Below, piece after piece: positions 8,301 to 16,432 of a DNA stretch of 36,354 nucleotides. Position 1 is the stretch's first letter. Every line of letters starts with the position of its first letter. This DNA is from Gemmatimonadaceae bacterium (lineage in GTDB: Bacteria; Gemmatimonadota; Gemmatimonadetes; Gemmatimonadales; Gemmatimonadaceae). The position numbers were made by a program, and so were the translations under genes. The notes under the pieces are model-generated. The model was given only the letters and a program-made list of their open reading frames with translations, had not been told where the DNA came from and ran no database searches. Where the stretch lies: the NCBI GenBank assembly GCA_013361335.1, contig JABFYH010000200.1, positions 1-36,354 of the forward strand, read 5' to 3'.

Positions 8301-9707
8301 TCAGATCACGCGCTCCGGATCGGGTTTGGGGAGCAGCTCCCACTCCTTCCGCGCCGCCTCGGCGTCGGCGCGGCCGAGCATCGCGTAGGTGAACTGCTTC
8401 CCCAGCTCCACGCCGGGCTGATTGAAGGCGTCCACCCCATAGAGCTGGCCGGCGTACGCCGTGGCGAGCTCCAACAGCATCAGGAGCTCGCCGACCCCGA
8501 ACGCGTCGACCGACTCCATCTGCAGGGTCATGTTCGGGCGTCCTCGGCGAGCCAGCGCCCCCGCCGTCGCCCGCCGCTCGATGTCCAGCAGCTCGCCGAG
8601 GCGATGCCCGCCCAGATATGCCAGCTCGGGAATGTCGGCATGCAGCGCCGGGATCTCCACGTCGCGCGCGCCCTGCTCGACCGCGATGAAGGTCACCGTC
8701 TTGTCGGGCGGTCCTTCCATGAACAGCTGGACCTGGCTGTGCTGGTCGGTCGCGCCGAGCGCCGCCAGCGGCGTCGGCCCGACCCCCTCGTCGCCCGCGA
8801 CGCGATGCTTGCCGAGGCTCTCCGCCCAGAGCTGCACGAACCAGTCGGCCATGTCGCGCAGCGCGTCGCCGTACGGCATCAGGACCTGGACATGCCGCCC
8901 ATGCGCCGTATCCGCGAGGAACTGGAGCGCAGCGTAGGTCCCGGCGACGTTCTGCCGGAGGGTGCCGGAGGCGCAACGCGTGCGCATGTCGGCCGCGCCG
9001 GCGAGCAGCCCGGCGACGTCGATGCCGATCAGCGCGGCAGGCAGAGTGCCCACCGGAGTGAGCACGCTGAAACGTCCGCCGACGTTCGCCGGGATGGGCA
9101 GCGTGGCGATCCCCTCCGCGCGCGCGATCGCGCGCAGCGCGCCCTTCTCGGGATCGGTGACGAAGACCAGCCGCTCCTTCGCGGCTGCATCGCCCAGCGC
9201 CGAGACCAGCCGCGCGCGGACGACGAGATACTGCGCCATCGTCTCCGCCGTCCCGCCGGACTTCGAGGTCACGACGAACAGGCTGCGCCGCAGATCCAGC
9301 CGGCCGAGCAGCGCGTCGATGTTGGCCGGATCGACGTTGTCGAGCACGTGCAGGCGAGGGCGGCCTCCGCGACCGGCGTCGTCGAGCAGATTCCACTGTG
9401 GTGGCCGCAGTGCCGTCCGCAACGCGATCGGTCCGAGCGCCGAGCCTCCGATACCGAGCACCACGACGTCGGCCAGCGCGTCGGCGCCGGCGCGTCGGGC
9501 AACCCGCGCGACGTATTCCTGCGTCGCCCGGTGGAGGTCGCGGTCGTCCGGCAGATCCAGGAAGCCCAGGGTTCCTTCGCCGTGCAGCGCCGCGACTCCG
9601 GCATGCGCCGTGGCGAAGCGCGCCTCGATCGCCCGCCACTCGGCGTCGGTGATGCCGCCGGCGATCGCCGGGGCCATCATGTTCGTGTAGTCGAGACGCA
9701 GCGGCAT
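8301..9707 (-). CDS. pgi: glucose-6-phosphate isomerase
   Basis: Interconverts glucose 6-phosphate and fructose 6-phosphate in the cytosol. Family motifs appear in order. VVLGIGGSALGP forms the first sugar-phosphate contact, FVVTSKSGGTAETM is the phosphate-binding SIS loop, and GGRFSVLTPVG is the strongly conserved segment that follows. QLFMEGPPDKTVTFI and the C-terminal QPGVELGKQFTYAMLG carry further active-site residues. At 468 residues it is of the shorter bacterial type rather than the ~550-residue E. coli type. The ATG at 9707 lies 10 bases after the MBL-hydrolase stop codon, so the two are likely co-transcribed. About 130 non-coding bases separate it from fba. Confidence 0.95.
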   Translation of the reverse strand: MPLRLDYTNMMAPAIAGGITDAEWRAIEARFATAHAGVAALHGEGTLGFLDLPDDRDLHRATQEYVARVARRAGADALADVVVLGIGGSALGPIALRTALRPPQWNLLDDAGRGGRPRLHVLDNVDPANIDALLGRLDLRRSLFVVTSKSGGTAETMAQYLVVRARLVSALGDAAAKERLVFVTDPEKGALRAIARAEGIATLPIPANVGGRFSVLTPVGTLPAALIGIDVAGLLAGAADMRTRCASGTLRQNVAGTYAALQFLADTAHGRHVQVLMPYGDALRDMADWFVQLWAESLGKHRVAGDEGVGPTPLAALGATDQHSQVQLFMEGPPDKTVTFIAVEQGARDVEIPALHADIPELAYLGGHRLGELLDIERRATAGALARRGRPNMTLQMESVDAFGVGELLMLLELATAYAGQLYGVDAFNQPGVELGKQFTYAMLGRADAEAARKEWELLPKPDPERVI

Positions 9708-9717
9708 GGGAACGCGG

Positions 9718-10494
9718 TTACACGGTGATGGTCAGACCGTCGTACGCCGGGGTGACGCCGGGCGGCAGCTCGGCCTCGAGGTCGGCGTGGAAGTTGTCGT
9801 GCGTGAGATGCGTCAGATACGTGCGCTCCGCCCCGACCGCCGCCGCGGCGCCGAGCGCCTCGGGCAGGCTCAGATGCGACGGGTGCGGCCGGCGAAAGAG
9901 CGCGTTGAGCACCAGCACGCGTGCCCCGCGCAGCTGCGCGACGGCGTCGTCCGGCAGCGACTTGGCGTCCGTCACGTACGCGAGCGGCCCGATCCGGTAC
10001 GCAAATACCGTGACAGGCCCATGCGGCACCGCGACCGCCGTGACGTCGACATCGGCGATGCGGACACTCTCGCCGGCGCCGATGACGATCGCGCGGCCCT
10101 GCGGCTTCGTCGTCCCCGGCAGCGGACGGATCTCGTCGTCGAAGATGTACGCGAACTTCCGCGCGAGCTCCGCCAGGGTATCGGCCGCGCCGTACATCGG
10201 CAGATGGATGTTCCGCCGCGCCGTGATCGCCCGCAGATCGTCGATCCCGTGGGTGTGGTCCGCGTGGCCATGCGTGTAGAGCACCGCGTCCACGCGGTCG
10301 ATCTCCGCCGCGATGAGCTGCAGGCGCAGCTCCGGTGGCGTGTCGATGAGCAGGATGGCCCCAGCGTTCGTCTCGATCGCCGCGCCGACGCGATTGCGCT
10401 TGTCGCGCGGGTCCGGCGAGCGGCACACGGCGCACCGACAGCCGAGCTGGGGGACTCCGAAGCTGGTCCCCGTGCCCAGGAAGGTGAGCTTCAC
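9718..10494 (-). CDS. MBL-fold metallohydrolase, PhnP-like
   Basis: A 258-residue metallo-beta-lactamase-fold hydrolase. The N-terminus, LTFLGTGTSFGVPQLGCRC, leads into the cluster LGCRCAVCRSPDPRDKRNR, which looks like the structural zinc site of PhnP-type phosphodiesterases. The two-metal active site is given by YTHGHADHTHG and by later metal residues around AVPHGP, YVTDAKSLPDD and LTHLTHDNFH. Relatives include PhnP (cyclic ribose phosphate phosphodiesterase) and other small phosphodiesterases, but the substrate here is unknown. The start codon is GTG with only a weak ribosome site. It sits 28 bases after pyk and 10 before pgi, so it is part of the central-carbon operon. There is no phosphonate gene nearby, which argues against a dedicated phosphonate role. 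Confidence 0.88.
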   Translation of the reverse strand: MKLTFLGTGTSFGVPQLGCRCAVCRSPDPRDKRNRVGAAIETNAGAILLIDTPPELRLQLIAAEIDRVDAVLYTHGHADHTHGIDDLRAITARRNIHLPMYGAADTLAELARKFAYIFDDEIRPLPGTTKPQGRAIVIGAGESVRIADVDVTAVAVPHGPVTVFAYRIGPLAYVTDAKSLPDDAVAQLRGARVLVLNALFRRPHPSHLSLPEALGAAAAVGAERTYLTHLTHDNFHADLEAELPPGVTPAYDGLTITV

Positions 10495-10522
10495 GCCCCG
10501 CGGCGGGCGGGCGGGCTCGCCG

Positions 10523-11926
10523 TCATACCGTTTCGACCTTCATGAGGTTCGTGGTGCCCGGGACGTCGAAGGGCACGCCGGCGGTGACGACGACGCGGTC
10601 CCCCGCCCGCGCGAGCCCGCGCGCGCGCACCGCGTCCAGCGCGAGCTTCACCATGTCCCAGTAGGTGTCGCAATGCGGCACGAGACAGGGGATGACCCCC
10701 CACACGAGCGCGAGCTGGCGGTGGGTGCGCTCCTGGTCCGTGAGCACGAGGATCGGCACGCCCGGCCGGTGCGACGCGACGACGCGCGCCGAGAAGCCGC
10801 TCTTCGTGAAGACGATCAGCGCCGGTGCGCCGAGGCTGCGCACCGCCGACGTCGCCGCCGCCGCGATCGCATGCTCGGTCGACACCGCCGCCTCGCGCAC
10901 CTCGCGGTCGTCCGCGCCGGCGATGCGGGGATGCTTCTCGATCTCCACGATGATGCGCGACATCGCCTCGACCGCGAGCCGCGGATAGTGTCCCGCCGCG
11001 GTCTCCGCCGACAGCATCACCGCGTCCGTGCCGTCGAGGATCGCGTTGGCGACGTCGCTGGCCTCGGCACGCGTCGGGCGCGGATGCGTGATCATCGACT
11101 CCAGCATCTGCGTCGCCGTGATGACCGGCCGCCCGAGCTTGTTGCACAGCGCGATGATGCGCTTCTGGGCGATCGGCACCTCCTCGAAGGGGAGCTCCAC
11201 CCCCAGATCGCCGCGCGCCACCATCACCGCGTCCGACGCGCGCACGATGCTCTCGATGTTCTCGAGCGCCGAATCCTTCTCGATCTTGGCGACGACCAGC
11301 ATCTCCTTCGGAATCCGCTCGCGCAGCTCGGCGATGTCGGCCGCGCGGCGGACGAAGCTCAGCGCGAGGTACTCGAGGTTGTGCGCCACGGCGAACTCCA
11401 CGTCCGCCCAATCCTTGTCGGTGATCGACGGCGCGCTCACGGAGACGCCGGGCAGGTTCATCCCCTTGTGGCTCTTGATCGTTCCGCCGTGGAGCACGCG
11501 GGCCTTCACGCGCGGGGCGTGCACCTCGAGGGCGACGAGCTCGATCAGCCCGTCGTCGACGAGGATCCGGTCGCCCACCTTCACGTCGTCGCAGAGATGC
11601 TCGTAGGTGGTCGGCAGCTCCTCACCCGACGCGTCCTCACCGGCGACGAGCACGACGTCCTGCCCGTCGGCCACGGTGCGCGGCGTCGCGAGATCGCCGA
11701 TGCGGATGCGAGGCCCCTGAAGATCGCCGAGGATGGCGATCGGGCGCCCGAGCTCGTCCGCCGTGGAGCGGACCAGCGCGACCGTCTTGGCGTGCTGCTC
11801 GTGGGTGCCGTGCGAGAAGTTGAGGCGGGCGACGTTGAGGCCGGCCTCCATGAGGCTCCGCAGGGTCTCGCGGTTCGCCGTCGATGGGCCGAGGGTGCAG
11901 ACGATCTTCGTGCGCGGGAAGGACAC
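10523..11926 (-). CDS. pyk: pyruvate kinase
   Basis: Converts phosphoenolpyruvate and ADP to pyruvate and ATP. The protein begins with RTKIVCTLGPST, the usual N-terminal strand. ARLNFSHGTHEQH, LGDLQGPRIRIG, the catalytic Lys in VVAKIEKDSALENI, VMVARGDLGVELP and ATQMLESMI cover the active site. The C-terminal domain (AALIVFTKSG-like segment and GTTNLMKVETV end) is complete, giving 467 residues, standard length. The start is GTG at 11926, because no ATG or TTG occurs between the preceding in-frame stop and the conserved N-terminus. It lies 68 bases after tal, in a spacer with a strong GC hairpin. The MBL hydrolase follows after 28 bases. Confidence 0.96.
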   Translation of the reverse strand: MSFPRTKIVCTLGPSTANRETLRSLMEAGLNVARLNFSHGTHEQHAKTVALVRSTADELGRPIAILGDLQGPRIRIGDLATPRTVADGQDVVLVAGEDASGEELPTTYEHLCDDVKVGDRILVDDGLIELVALEVHAPRVKARVLHGGTIKSHKGMNLPGVSVSAPSITDKDWADVEFAVAHNLEYLALSFVRRAADIAELRERIPKEMLVVAKIEKDSALENIESIVRASDAVMVARGDLGVELPFEEVPIAQKRIIALCNKLGRPVITATQMLESMITHPRPTRAEASDVANAILDGTDAVMLSAETAAGHYPRLAVEAMSRIIVEIEKHPRIAGADDREVREAAVSTEHAIAAAATSAVRSLGAPALIVFTKSGFSARVVASHRPGVPILVLTDQERTHRQLALVWGVIPCLVPHCDTYWDMVKLALDAVRARGLARAGDRVVVTAGVPFDVPGTTNLMKVETV

Positions 11927-11949
11927 GGGCTGGTGATCGAGGTGGCGGG

Positions 11950-11986
11950 CGGCCGGCGCCGGCGCGGCGAGGCCGCGCGCCGGCCC
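11950..11986 (-). other. GC-rich hairpin between tal and pyk
   Basis: The tal-pyk spacer contains a strong stem-loop with an inner GCGGC/GCCGC stem around a CTC loop, extended outward by GCCGG-type pairs with a bulge. No T-run follows on the minus strand. It may slow or attenuate read-through into pyk, or stabilise an mRNA end. Confidence 0.35.
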
Positions 11987-11994
11987 GGATCGAA

Positions 11995-13140
11995 CTAGCG
12001 GGTGGACGCCAACTCGCGTCCGAGCGCGGCGCTCTTGCGATCCAGCCCCGCCGTCAACGTCTCGAAGCTCTTCTGGAAGCTGGCGAGCCCGTCGCGCAGC
12101 AGCTTGTCGGTCACCTCGGTGAGATCGATCCCCACCGCGGCCAGATCGGCGATGACGCGGCGCGCCTCGTCGAGCCCCTCGCCCACGGTGCGGCGCGTCT
12201 CGCCATGGTCCCGGAAGGCGTCGATGAGCGCGGGCGGCATGGTGTTCACCGTGTCCGGCCCGATGAGCGTCTCGACGTACAGCGTATCGCGATACGCCGG
12301 GTTCTTGACGCCGGTGCTGGCCCAGAGCGGCCGCTGCACGCGGGCGCCCTCCGCCCGCAGCGCGGCGAAGCGCGGCGACGAGAACTCCTCCTGGAAGAGC
12401 GCGTAGGCGAGCTTCGCGTTGGCGATGGCCGCCTTGCCGCGGAGCGCGAGCAGCCGATCCCGCTCCGCCCCCGTCTTCCCGGCGGCGAGGGTGTCGAGCC
12501 GCTTGTCGATCTCGGTGTCGACGCGACTGACGAAGAACGACGCCACCGAGGCGATCGTGTCGATCGGCTTGCCGGCGCGCCGCCGATCCTCGAGCCCGTC
12601 CAGGTAGGCGCGGATGACGCGGCGGTGTGCCTCGAGCGAGAAGAGCAGCGTGATGTTGACGTTCAACCCGGCGCCGGTGAGGGTGCGCACCGCGACCGCC
12701 CCCTCGGCGGTGCCGGGCACCTTGATCATGACGTTGGGGCGGTCCACCATCGCCCACAGGCGCTGCGCCTCGGCGACGGTGGCCTGCGCATCGTTCGCCG
12801 AGGCCGGCGACACCTCGATCGACACGAAGCCGTCGGTGCCCTTCGTCGCCTCGTAGACCGGATGGAAGATGTCGCAGGCGTCGCGCACGTCGGAGGTCTC
12901 GACCAGCTCGAAGAGATCCATCGCCGTCCGCCCACGCGGCGCACCGCGGAGCTGGTCGTCGTAGGCACTGCCTTCGGCGAGCGCCTTCTCGAAGATCGTC
13001 GGGTTCGACGTCATGCCGGTGAGCGAGTCCTCGCGCACGCGGCGCGCGAGATCGCCGTTGCGGAGGATCGTGCGATCGATGAAGTCCAGCCAGATCGAGA
13101 CGCCGGCGTCGTGCAGCTGTTTCAGGCGATTGTCAGGCAT
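11995..13140 (-). CDS. tal: transaldolase
   Basis: Transfers a dihydroxyacetone unit between sedoheptulose 7-phosphate and glyceraldehyde 3-phosphate in the non-oxidative pentose phosphate pathway. DSLTGMTSNPTIFEKAL carries the family's N-terminal Asp and the TSNP signature. RPNVMIKVPGTAEG contains the Schiff-base lysine. GLNVNITLLFSLE and LWASTGVKNPAYRDTLYVE are the other active-site strands. At 381 residues it matches the longer actinobacterial-type transaldolases rather than the 220-residue TalC group. The ATG at 13140 overlaps the end of the glycosyltransferase-like gene by 8 bases, so translation is probably coupled. Downstream, pyk follows after 68 bases. Confidence 0.95.
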   Translation of the reverse strand: MPDNRLKQLHDAGVSIWLDFIDRTILRNGDLARRVREDSLTGMTSNPTIFEKALAEGSAYDDQLRGAPRGRTAMDLFELVETSDVRDACDIFHPVYEATKGTDGFVSIEVSPASANDAQATVAEAQRLWAMVDRPNVMIKVPGTAEGAVAVRTLTGAGLNVNITLLFSLEAHRRVIRAYLDGLEDRRRAGKPIDTIASVASFFVSRVDTEIDKRLDTLAAGKTGAERDRLLALRGKAAIANAKLAYALFQEEFSSPRFAALRAEGARVQRPLWASTGVKNPAYRDTLYVETLIGPDTVNTMPPALIDAFRDHGETRRTVGEGLDEARRVIADLAAVGIDLTEVTDKLLRDGLASFQKSFETLTAGLDRKSAALGRELASTR

Positions 13141-14572
13141 CGGGGCGGCATGTGAGCGACGGACCGTGGCCCGCGCGCGTCGCGCGGCGCCAGCCTGAAA
13201 GATACACTCCCGCGGCGCCGGTGGCGCGGAGCCGCGCCCACATGATCCGCTGGCGGTAGCCGAGCTGCTCCGCAACGGCGAAGACGCACAACCGCGCGAC
13301 GTCGCGCCAGGAGCGGAGCGTGCCCGCGCTCGCCCACTCGAACGCCACCGCCCAGAGTGAGAGCAGGACGGCGTAGCCGGGCACGGCCAGCAGAAAGAGC
13401 GCGACGAAGGGCGCCGCCGGCCCGTCGCGAAGGAGGGCGACCACGAGCAGGAGGTAGCCGAGGAGCTCCATCACCGGGGCCAGGGTCAGGACGGCGAGCA
13501 CGAGCGCGGCGCGCTTCCCCGTCGTCGCTGCGCTCGCGTCGGGCGCAGCGCGCCAGGCGAGGAGCTCCTCGATCCGGTGACGGTGCCCCATGGCACGGTG
13601 CTCCGCGACGAGCCGGAGACGTTCCGGGGCGAGCCGCCAGGCGACCGCGTCCGGCAGCGTGGGGACGGCGGTCGCCAGGCGGCCGCGCAGGGCGGCGCGC
13701 AGGCGCCGCACCAGGTCGCGCTCCGGGTCGGCCACCCCGGTCCGGTAGCCGTCCAGCTCGAGGAGCTGTTCGCGGCGATGCAGCATCACCGTGCCGCCGT
13801 CGGGCAGCCGGCCGCCGAAGCGGTTCCATCCCAGGCGCACGTAGATCCGGTCTCGCAGCTGCTCCACCGCCTGCACGCCGTCGAGCAGCCGCATGGGGAC
13901 GCCGGCGACGACCTCCTGCGGCGCCGTGGCGTGCGCGCCGTGGCCCACCCGTGTGGTCCCTGCCACCGACGCGACCGGCTCACCGAGCAGGAAGGGACGC
14001 ATCAGGCGGGTGAGCGCCTGCGGCTCGAGGTGCGTGCTCACGTCCATCGTGAGGACGTACGGGAAGCGCGAGGCGTTCAGCGCCGCGTTCAGATCGTCCG
14101 CGTGGCCGGTGTGCGGCTTGTCGATCACGAACAGCTTCCCGTGGCGACGCGAACGATAGTAGCCGCGCACGGGGCCGGTCGGCACGCTGACGAGGATCGC
14201 CGGCGGCACCTGGTACAGGTCGAAGTGCTCGATCAGGGTCCGCAGGAAGCCGCTCGCCTCGCCGTCGTGCACGAGCACGACCTCGTGGCGCGGGTAGCGC
14301 AGCGCGAGGAGCGTGCGCAGGGTGGCAGTCGTCCACAACCGGCCCGCGCGGCCGGTGACGACGACGCTCACCGTCGGCAGCGCCTCCGATCGCATGATCG
14401 GAGCGAGCGCCTCGTCGTCCGTCAGGTCCCATTGCCGCCAGAGCTCCGGCAGCGCGCTGACGAGCAGCGTCGCCATCGCGGTGTGGAAGAGGAGGAAGAA
14501 CGACACGACGACCACACCGGCGATACCGAGGGCGCCGCCGGCCATCGCCGACAGGATCGGGGCGGCGCTCAT
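13133..14572 (-). CDS. membrane GT2-like glycosyltransferase homologue with degenerate catalytic motifs
   Basis: A 479-residue membrane protein with an N-terminal helix (residues about 12-42), a cytosolic GT2-like domain, and two or three C-terminal helices (355-412). LRTLLALRYPRHEVVLVHDG, PTGPVRGYYRSR and the C-terminal GYRQRIMWARL (438-448) place it in a GT2 group that usually lies beside a HEAT protein and a response regulator. Judged against what I recall of that group, the GGKADALN segment reads TGHADDLN (155-162), the DxD motif reads DVS (177-179), the ED catalytic base region reads PERDL (283-287), and the QRRRW motif reads EHRAMGH (324-330). A binding or scaffold role is therefore possible. 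The start overlaps the HEAT gene stop as ATGA, and the end overlaps tal by 8 bases. Confidence 0.82.
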   Translation of the reverse strand: MSAAPILSAMAGGALGIAGVVVVSFFLLFHTAMATLLVSALPELWRQWDLTDDEALAPIMRSEALPTVSVVVTGRAGRLWTTATLRTLLALRYPRHEVVLVHDGEASGFLRTLIEHFDLYQVPPAILVSVPTGPVRGYYRSRRHGKLFVIDKPHTGHADDLNAALNASRFPYVLTMDVSTHLEPQALTRLMRPFLLGEPVASVAGTTRVGHGAHATAPQEVVAGVPMRLLDGVQAVEQLRDRIYVRLGWNRFGGRLPDGGTVMLHRREQLLELDGYRTGVADPERDLVRRLRAALRGRLATAVPTLPDAVAWRLAPERLRLVAEHRAMGHRHRIEELLAWRAAPDASAATTGKRAALVLAVLTLAPVMELLGYLLLVVALLRDGPAAPFVALFLLAVPGYAVLLSLWAVAFEWASAGTLRSWRDVARLCVFAVAEQLGYRQRIMWARLRATGAAGVYLSGWRRATRAGHGPSLTCRPDA

Positions 14573-15456
14573 CCTTCGGACAGCTCGATCACGCTGTCGG
14601 GCGACAGACCGGCGATCATCGTCGCCATCTCCCCCGCATAGCGGTCCACGTCGCGGCGCGCGTCGTCGAGCGCCCCTCGGCCCGCGGCGCCCAGCTGCGC
14701 CAACGCCAGGCCACACCGAAAGCGCACCCACCACCGCACGTCGCGCAGGCCTGCCGCCAGTCGAGGGACCGCGGAGACGTTACCGTGTCGCCCGAGCGAG
14801 CGCGCAGCGACGGCGCGCACGCGCCAGTCATGGTCGTGGAGCGCGATGAGCAGCATCTCCTCGGCCTCGGGATGCCGGTAGTGTCGGAGCGCGCGCGCGA
14901 CGGAGAGCCGGATCAGGGGCTCGGGGTGGCTATGGAGCGCCGCGACGCGCGCGAGCAGCTCCGGACTGCCGAGGGTCTCGACGAGCGCGATCCAGCTCTT
15001 CAACCGTCGCGGGGGCGCGTCGAGCGTCAATCGCTCCATGAGCGTGGCGGCCGTGAGCGGCAGGGCATCGCGCAGGAGGCCGAACTGCTGGAGCCGGATC
15101 GCCATCGGCCGCTCGGGCAGCCGGTCGAGCAGCCTGCCCACGAGACGCGCGTCCACCAGCGGCGCGAGGCTGGCCGTCGCCGCGCTCTGCACCGCGGGAT
15201 GCGGGTCGTCGAGGAGCCGGTTCAGGAGCTCCCGATCGCCAAGCCGGGCGACGTCGCCCGAGCGGCGCGCCGCCTCCGCGCGCCGCCACCAGTGGCGCGA
15301 CGCGGCGAGGTCGTCCAGCGGACGCCGACCAGGCTCACCGCCCCGGGCGCCGATGGCGGACCGCTCGCGCCGCAGCAGGAGCAGCGTGGCAAAGCCGAGC
15401 AGCAGCGCGACCTGCGCACCGGCGGTCAGAAGAACGACCAACGCGAGCAGCGTCAC
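14569..15456 (-). CDS. HEAT-repeat protein with N-terminal membrane anchor
   Basis: A 295-residue protein. It starts with one hydrophobic helix (residues 2-30, rich in Leu, Val and Ala) followed by Arg-rich sequence, giving an N-out, C-in anchor. From about residue 70 it is a chain of HEAT or PBS-lyase-type helical repeats. Clear examples are DPHPAVQSAATASLAPL, HPEPLIRLSVARALRHY, DHDWRVRAVAARSLGRHG and DVRWWVRFRCGLALAQLG. Such repeats serve as protein-binding scaffolds. The start is GTG at 15456; a nearby ATG is out of frame and closes after three codons. Its stop overlaps the start of the glycosyltransferase-like gene as ATGA. A response regulator diverges upstream, forming a recurrent three-gene set. 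Confidence 0.85.
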   Translation of the reverse strand: MTLLALVVLLTAGAQVALLLGFATLLLLRRERSAIGARGGEPGRRPLDDLAASRHWWRRAEAARRSGDVARLGDRELLNRLLDDPHPAVQSAATASLAPLVDARLVGRLLDRLPERPMAIRLQQFGLLRDALPLTAATLMERLTLDAPPRRLKSWIALVETLGSPELLARVAALHSHPEPLIRLSVARALRHYRHPEAEEMLLIALHDHDWRVRAVAARSLGRHGNVSAVPRLAAGLRDVRWWVRFRCGLALAQLGAAGRGALDDARRDVDRYAGEMATMIAGLSPDSVIELSEG

Positions 15457-15471
15457 CCGCGCATGCTCCCG

Positions 15472-15488
15472 CCCGACGACTCGTCGGG
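15472..15488. promoter_or_regulatory. perfect palindrome in the divergent promoter region
   Basis: CCCGACGA and TCGTCGGG flank a single central C, a perfect 8 bp inverted repeat. It lies 16 bases upstream of the HEAT gene start and just before the -35 of the divergent response regulator. It is a candidate operator for a dimeric regulator, although a chance GC-rich palindrome cannot be excluded. Confidence 0.4.
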
Positions 15489-15491
15489 GCG

Positions 15492-15521
15492 TTGCCGGCT
15501 CACGTTGCCGAGCCGTAAACT
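15492..15521 (+). promoter_or_regulatory. possible sigma-70 promoter of the response regulator gene
   Basis: TTGCCG (15492-15497) and TAAACT (15516-15521) are 18 bases apart on the plus strand. This would give a leader of roughly 20-25 bases before the ATG at 15550. That leader is pyrimidine-rich with no Shine-Dalgarno sequence. Confidence 0.35.
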
Positions 15522-15549
15522 GTGATGGTCATCGCCTCTCTCCCTCTCC

Positions 15550-15921
15550 ATGCGCCTTCTCGCTGCGGACGACGAAGCCGACGTGCGGCTCCTGCTCGAG
15601 CTCGCGCTCGGCATGCATCCGGACATTGTTCTGACCATCGTGTCCTCCGGACGTGATGCCGTGGACCGGGCGGTCGACGGGCACTACGACCTGATCGTGC
15701 TCGACGGCATGATGCCCGACCTCGACGGGGCGGCCACCTGCCGGCTGCTCAAGAGCGACCCCCGCACCACGGACATTCCCGTTGTCTTCCTCACCGCCCT
15801 CACCTCCGAGTCGGCGCGCGCGGAGCTGCGCGCCGCGGGGGCGGCGGGCTTCGTCACCAAGCCGTTCGATCCCTTCACCATCGCGGCGGAACTGGCCGCG
15901 TTTTCGCGACCCTCACCGTAA
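15550..15921 (+). CDS. single-domain response regulator
   Basis: A stand-alone CheY-like receiver of 123 residues with no output domain. All conserved sites are present: Asp7/Asp8 in LLAADDEADV, phospho-acceptor Asp52 in LIVLDGMMPDLDG, switch Thr in VFLTALT, and Lys in FVTKPFDPF. It probably signals by binding a partner when phosphorylated. The obvious candidates are the HEAT-repeat and glycosyltransferase-like proteins encoded divergently at once. The sensor kinase is not adjacent. No ribosome-binding site is evident upstream of the ATG. Confidence 0.92.
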   Translation: MRLLAADDEADVRLLLELALGMHPDIVLTIVSSGRDAVDRAVDGHYDLIVLDGMMPDLDGAATCRLLKSDPRTTDIPVVFLTALTSESARAELRAAGAAGFVTKPFDPFTIAAELAAFSRPSP

Positions 15922-16030
15922 TCCCGCGCGCGCTTCTTGCCTCCCAAGTTCCCTCGCGACCCGCGGATCGGCAACCGTGGAATAGCGGTGCGCTCGAAAC
16001 CCTCGTCACCCTCGCGCAGCGGAGGTGGAC

Positions 16031-16429
16031 ATGTCGCATCGGATTGGAGTGGCGGTCCTCATGCTGGCGCTCGCGCCGATCGGCGCATGCCGCCGCGGGG
16101 CGCAGACCGAAGCCGCGCCAGAGTCGGTCTATTCGGCGCCATCCGTTCTGTCGATCCGCATCGTCAATCACAGTCAGCTCGACGCGATCGTCTACCTGCT
16201 CCACGATGGCACACGCGATCGGCTCGGCGCCGTGACGGCGGCCACCACGGCGCACTTCCAGGTGCGGTCGCGCGTCCTGTCGAGTGGCGAATTTGCCCTG
16301 CTCGCCGACCCGGTGGGCAGCCTGCGAACCACGACGAGCGAGCTGCTGCACACCACCCAGGGAACCGAATTCACCTGGACGCTCGAGACGGACTATGACC
16401 GAGGCAGCGTGATCGTTCGCGAGGACTGA
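16031..16429 (+). CDS. small lipoprotein, function unknown
   Basis: A 132-residue predicted lipoprotein. It has a short N-terminal signal peptide (MSHRIGVAVLMLALAP) ending in the lipobox IGAC. A short Glu/Pro linker and then a compact beta-rich domain follow (LSIRIVNHSQLDAIVYLL, ATTAHFQVRSRVL, EFTWTLETDYDRGSVIV). That pattern fits a small immunoglobulin-like or beta-sandwich fold, but I recognise no family. GGAGGT stands at the right distance before the ATG at 16031; an in-frame GTG two codons upstream overlaps that site and is less likely. It converges tail to tail with another lipoprotein gene, only three bases separating the stop codons. Confidence 0.75.
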   Translation: MSHRIGVAVLMLALAPIGACRRGAQTEAAPESVYSAPSVLSIRIVNHSQLDAIVYLLHDGTRDRLGAVTAATTAHFQVRSRVLSSGEFALLADPVGSLRTTTSELLHTTQGTEFTWTLETDYDRGSVIVRED

Positions 16430-16432
16430 GGC

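Noticed and set aside
9718-10494. A phosphonate-utilisation role for the PhnP-like hydrolase.
   Set aside because: No other phn gene is nearby and the gene lies inside a glycolytic run. Only the fold and metal motifs are supported.
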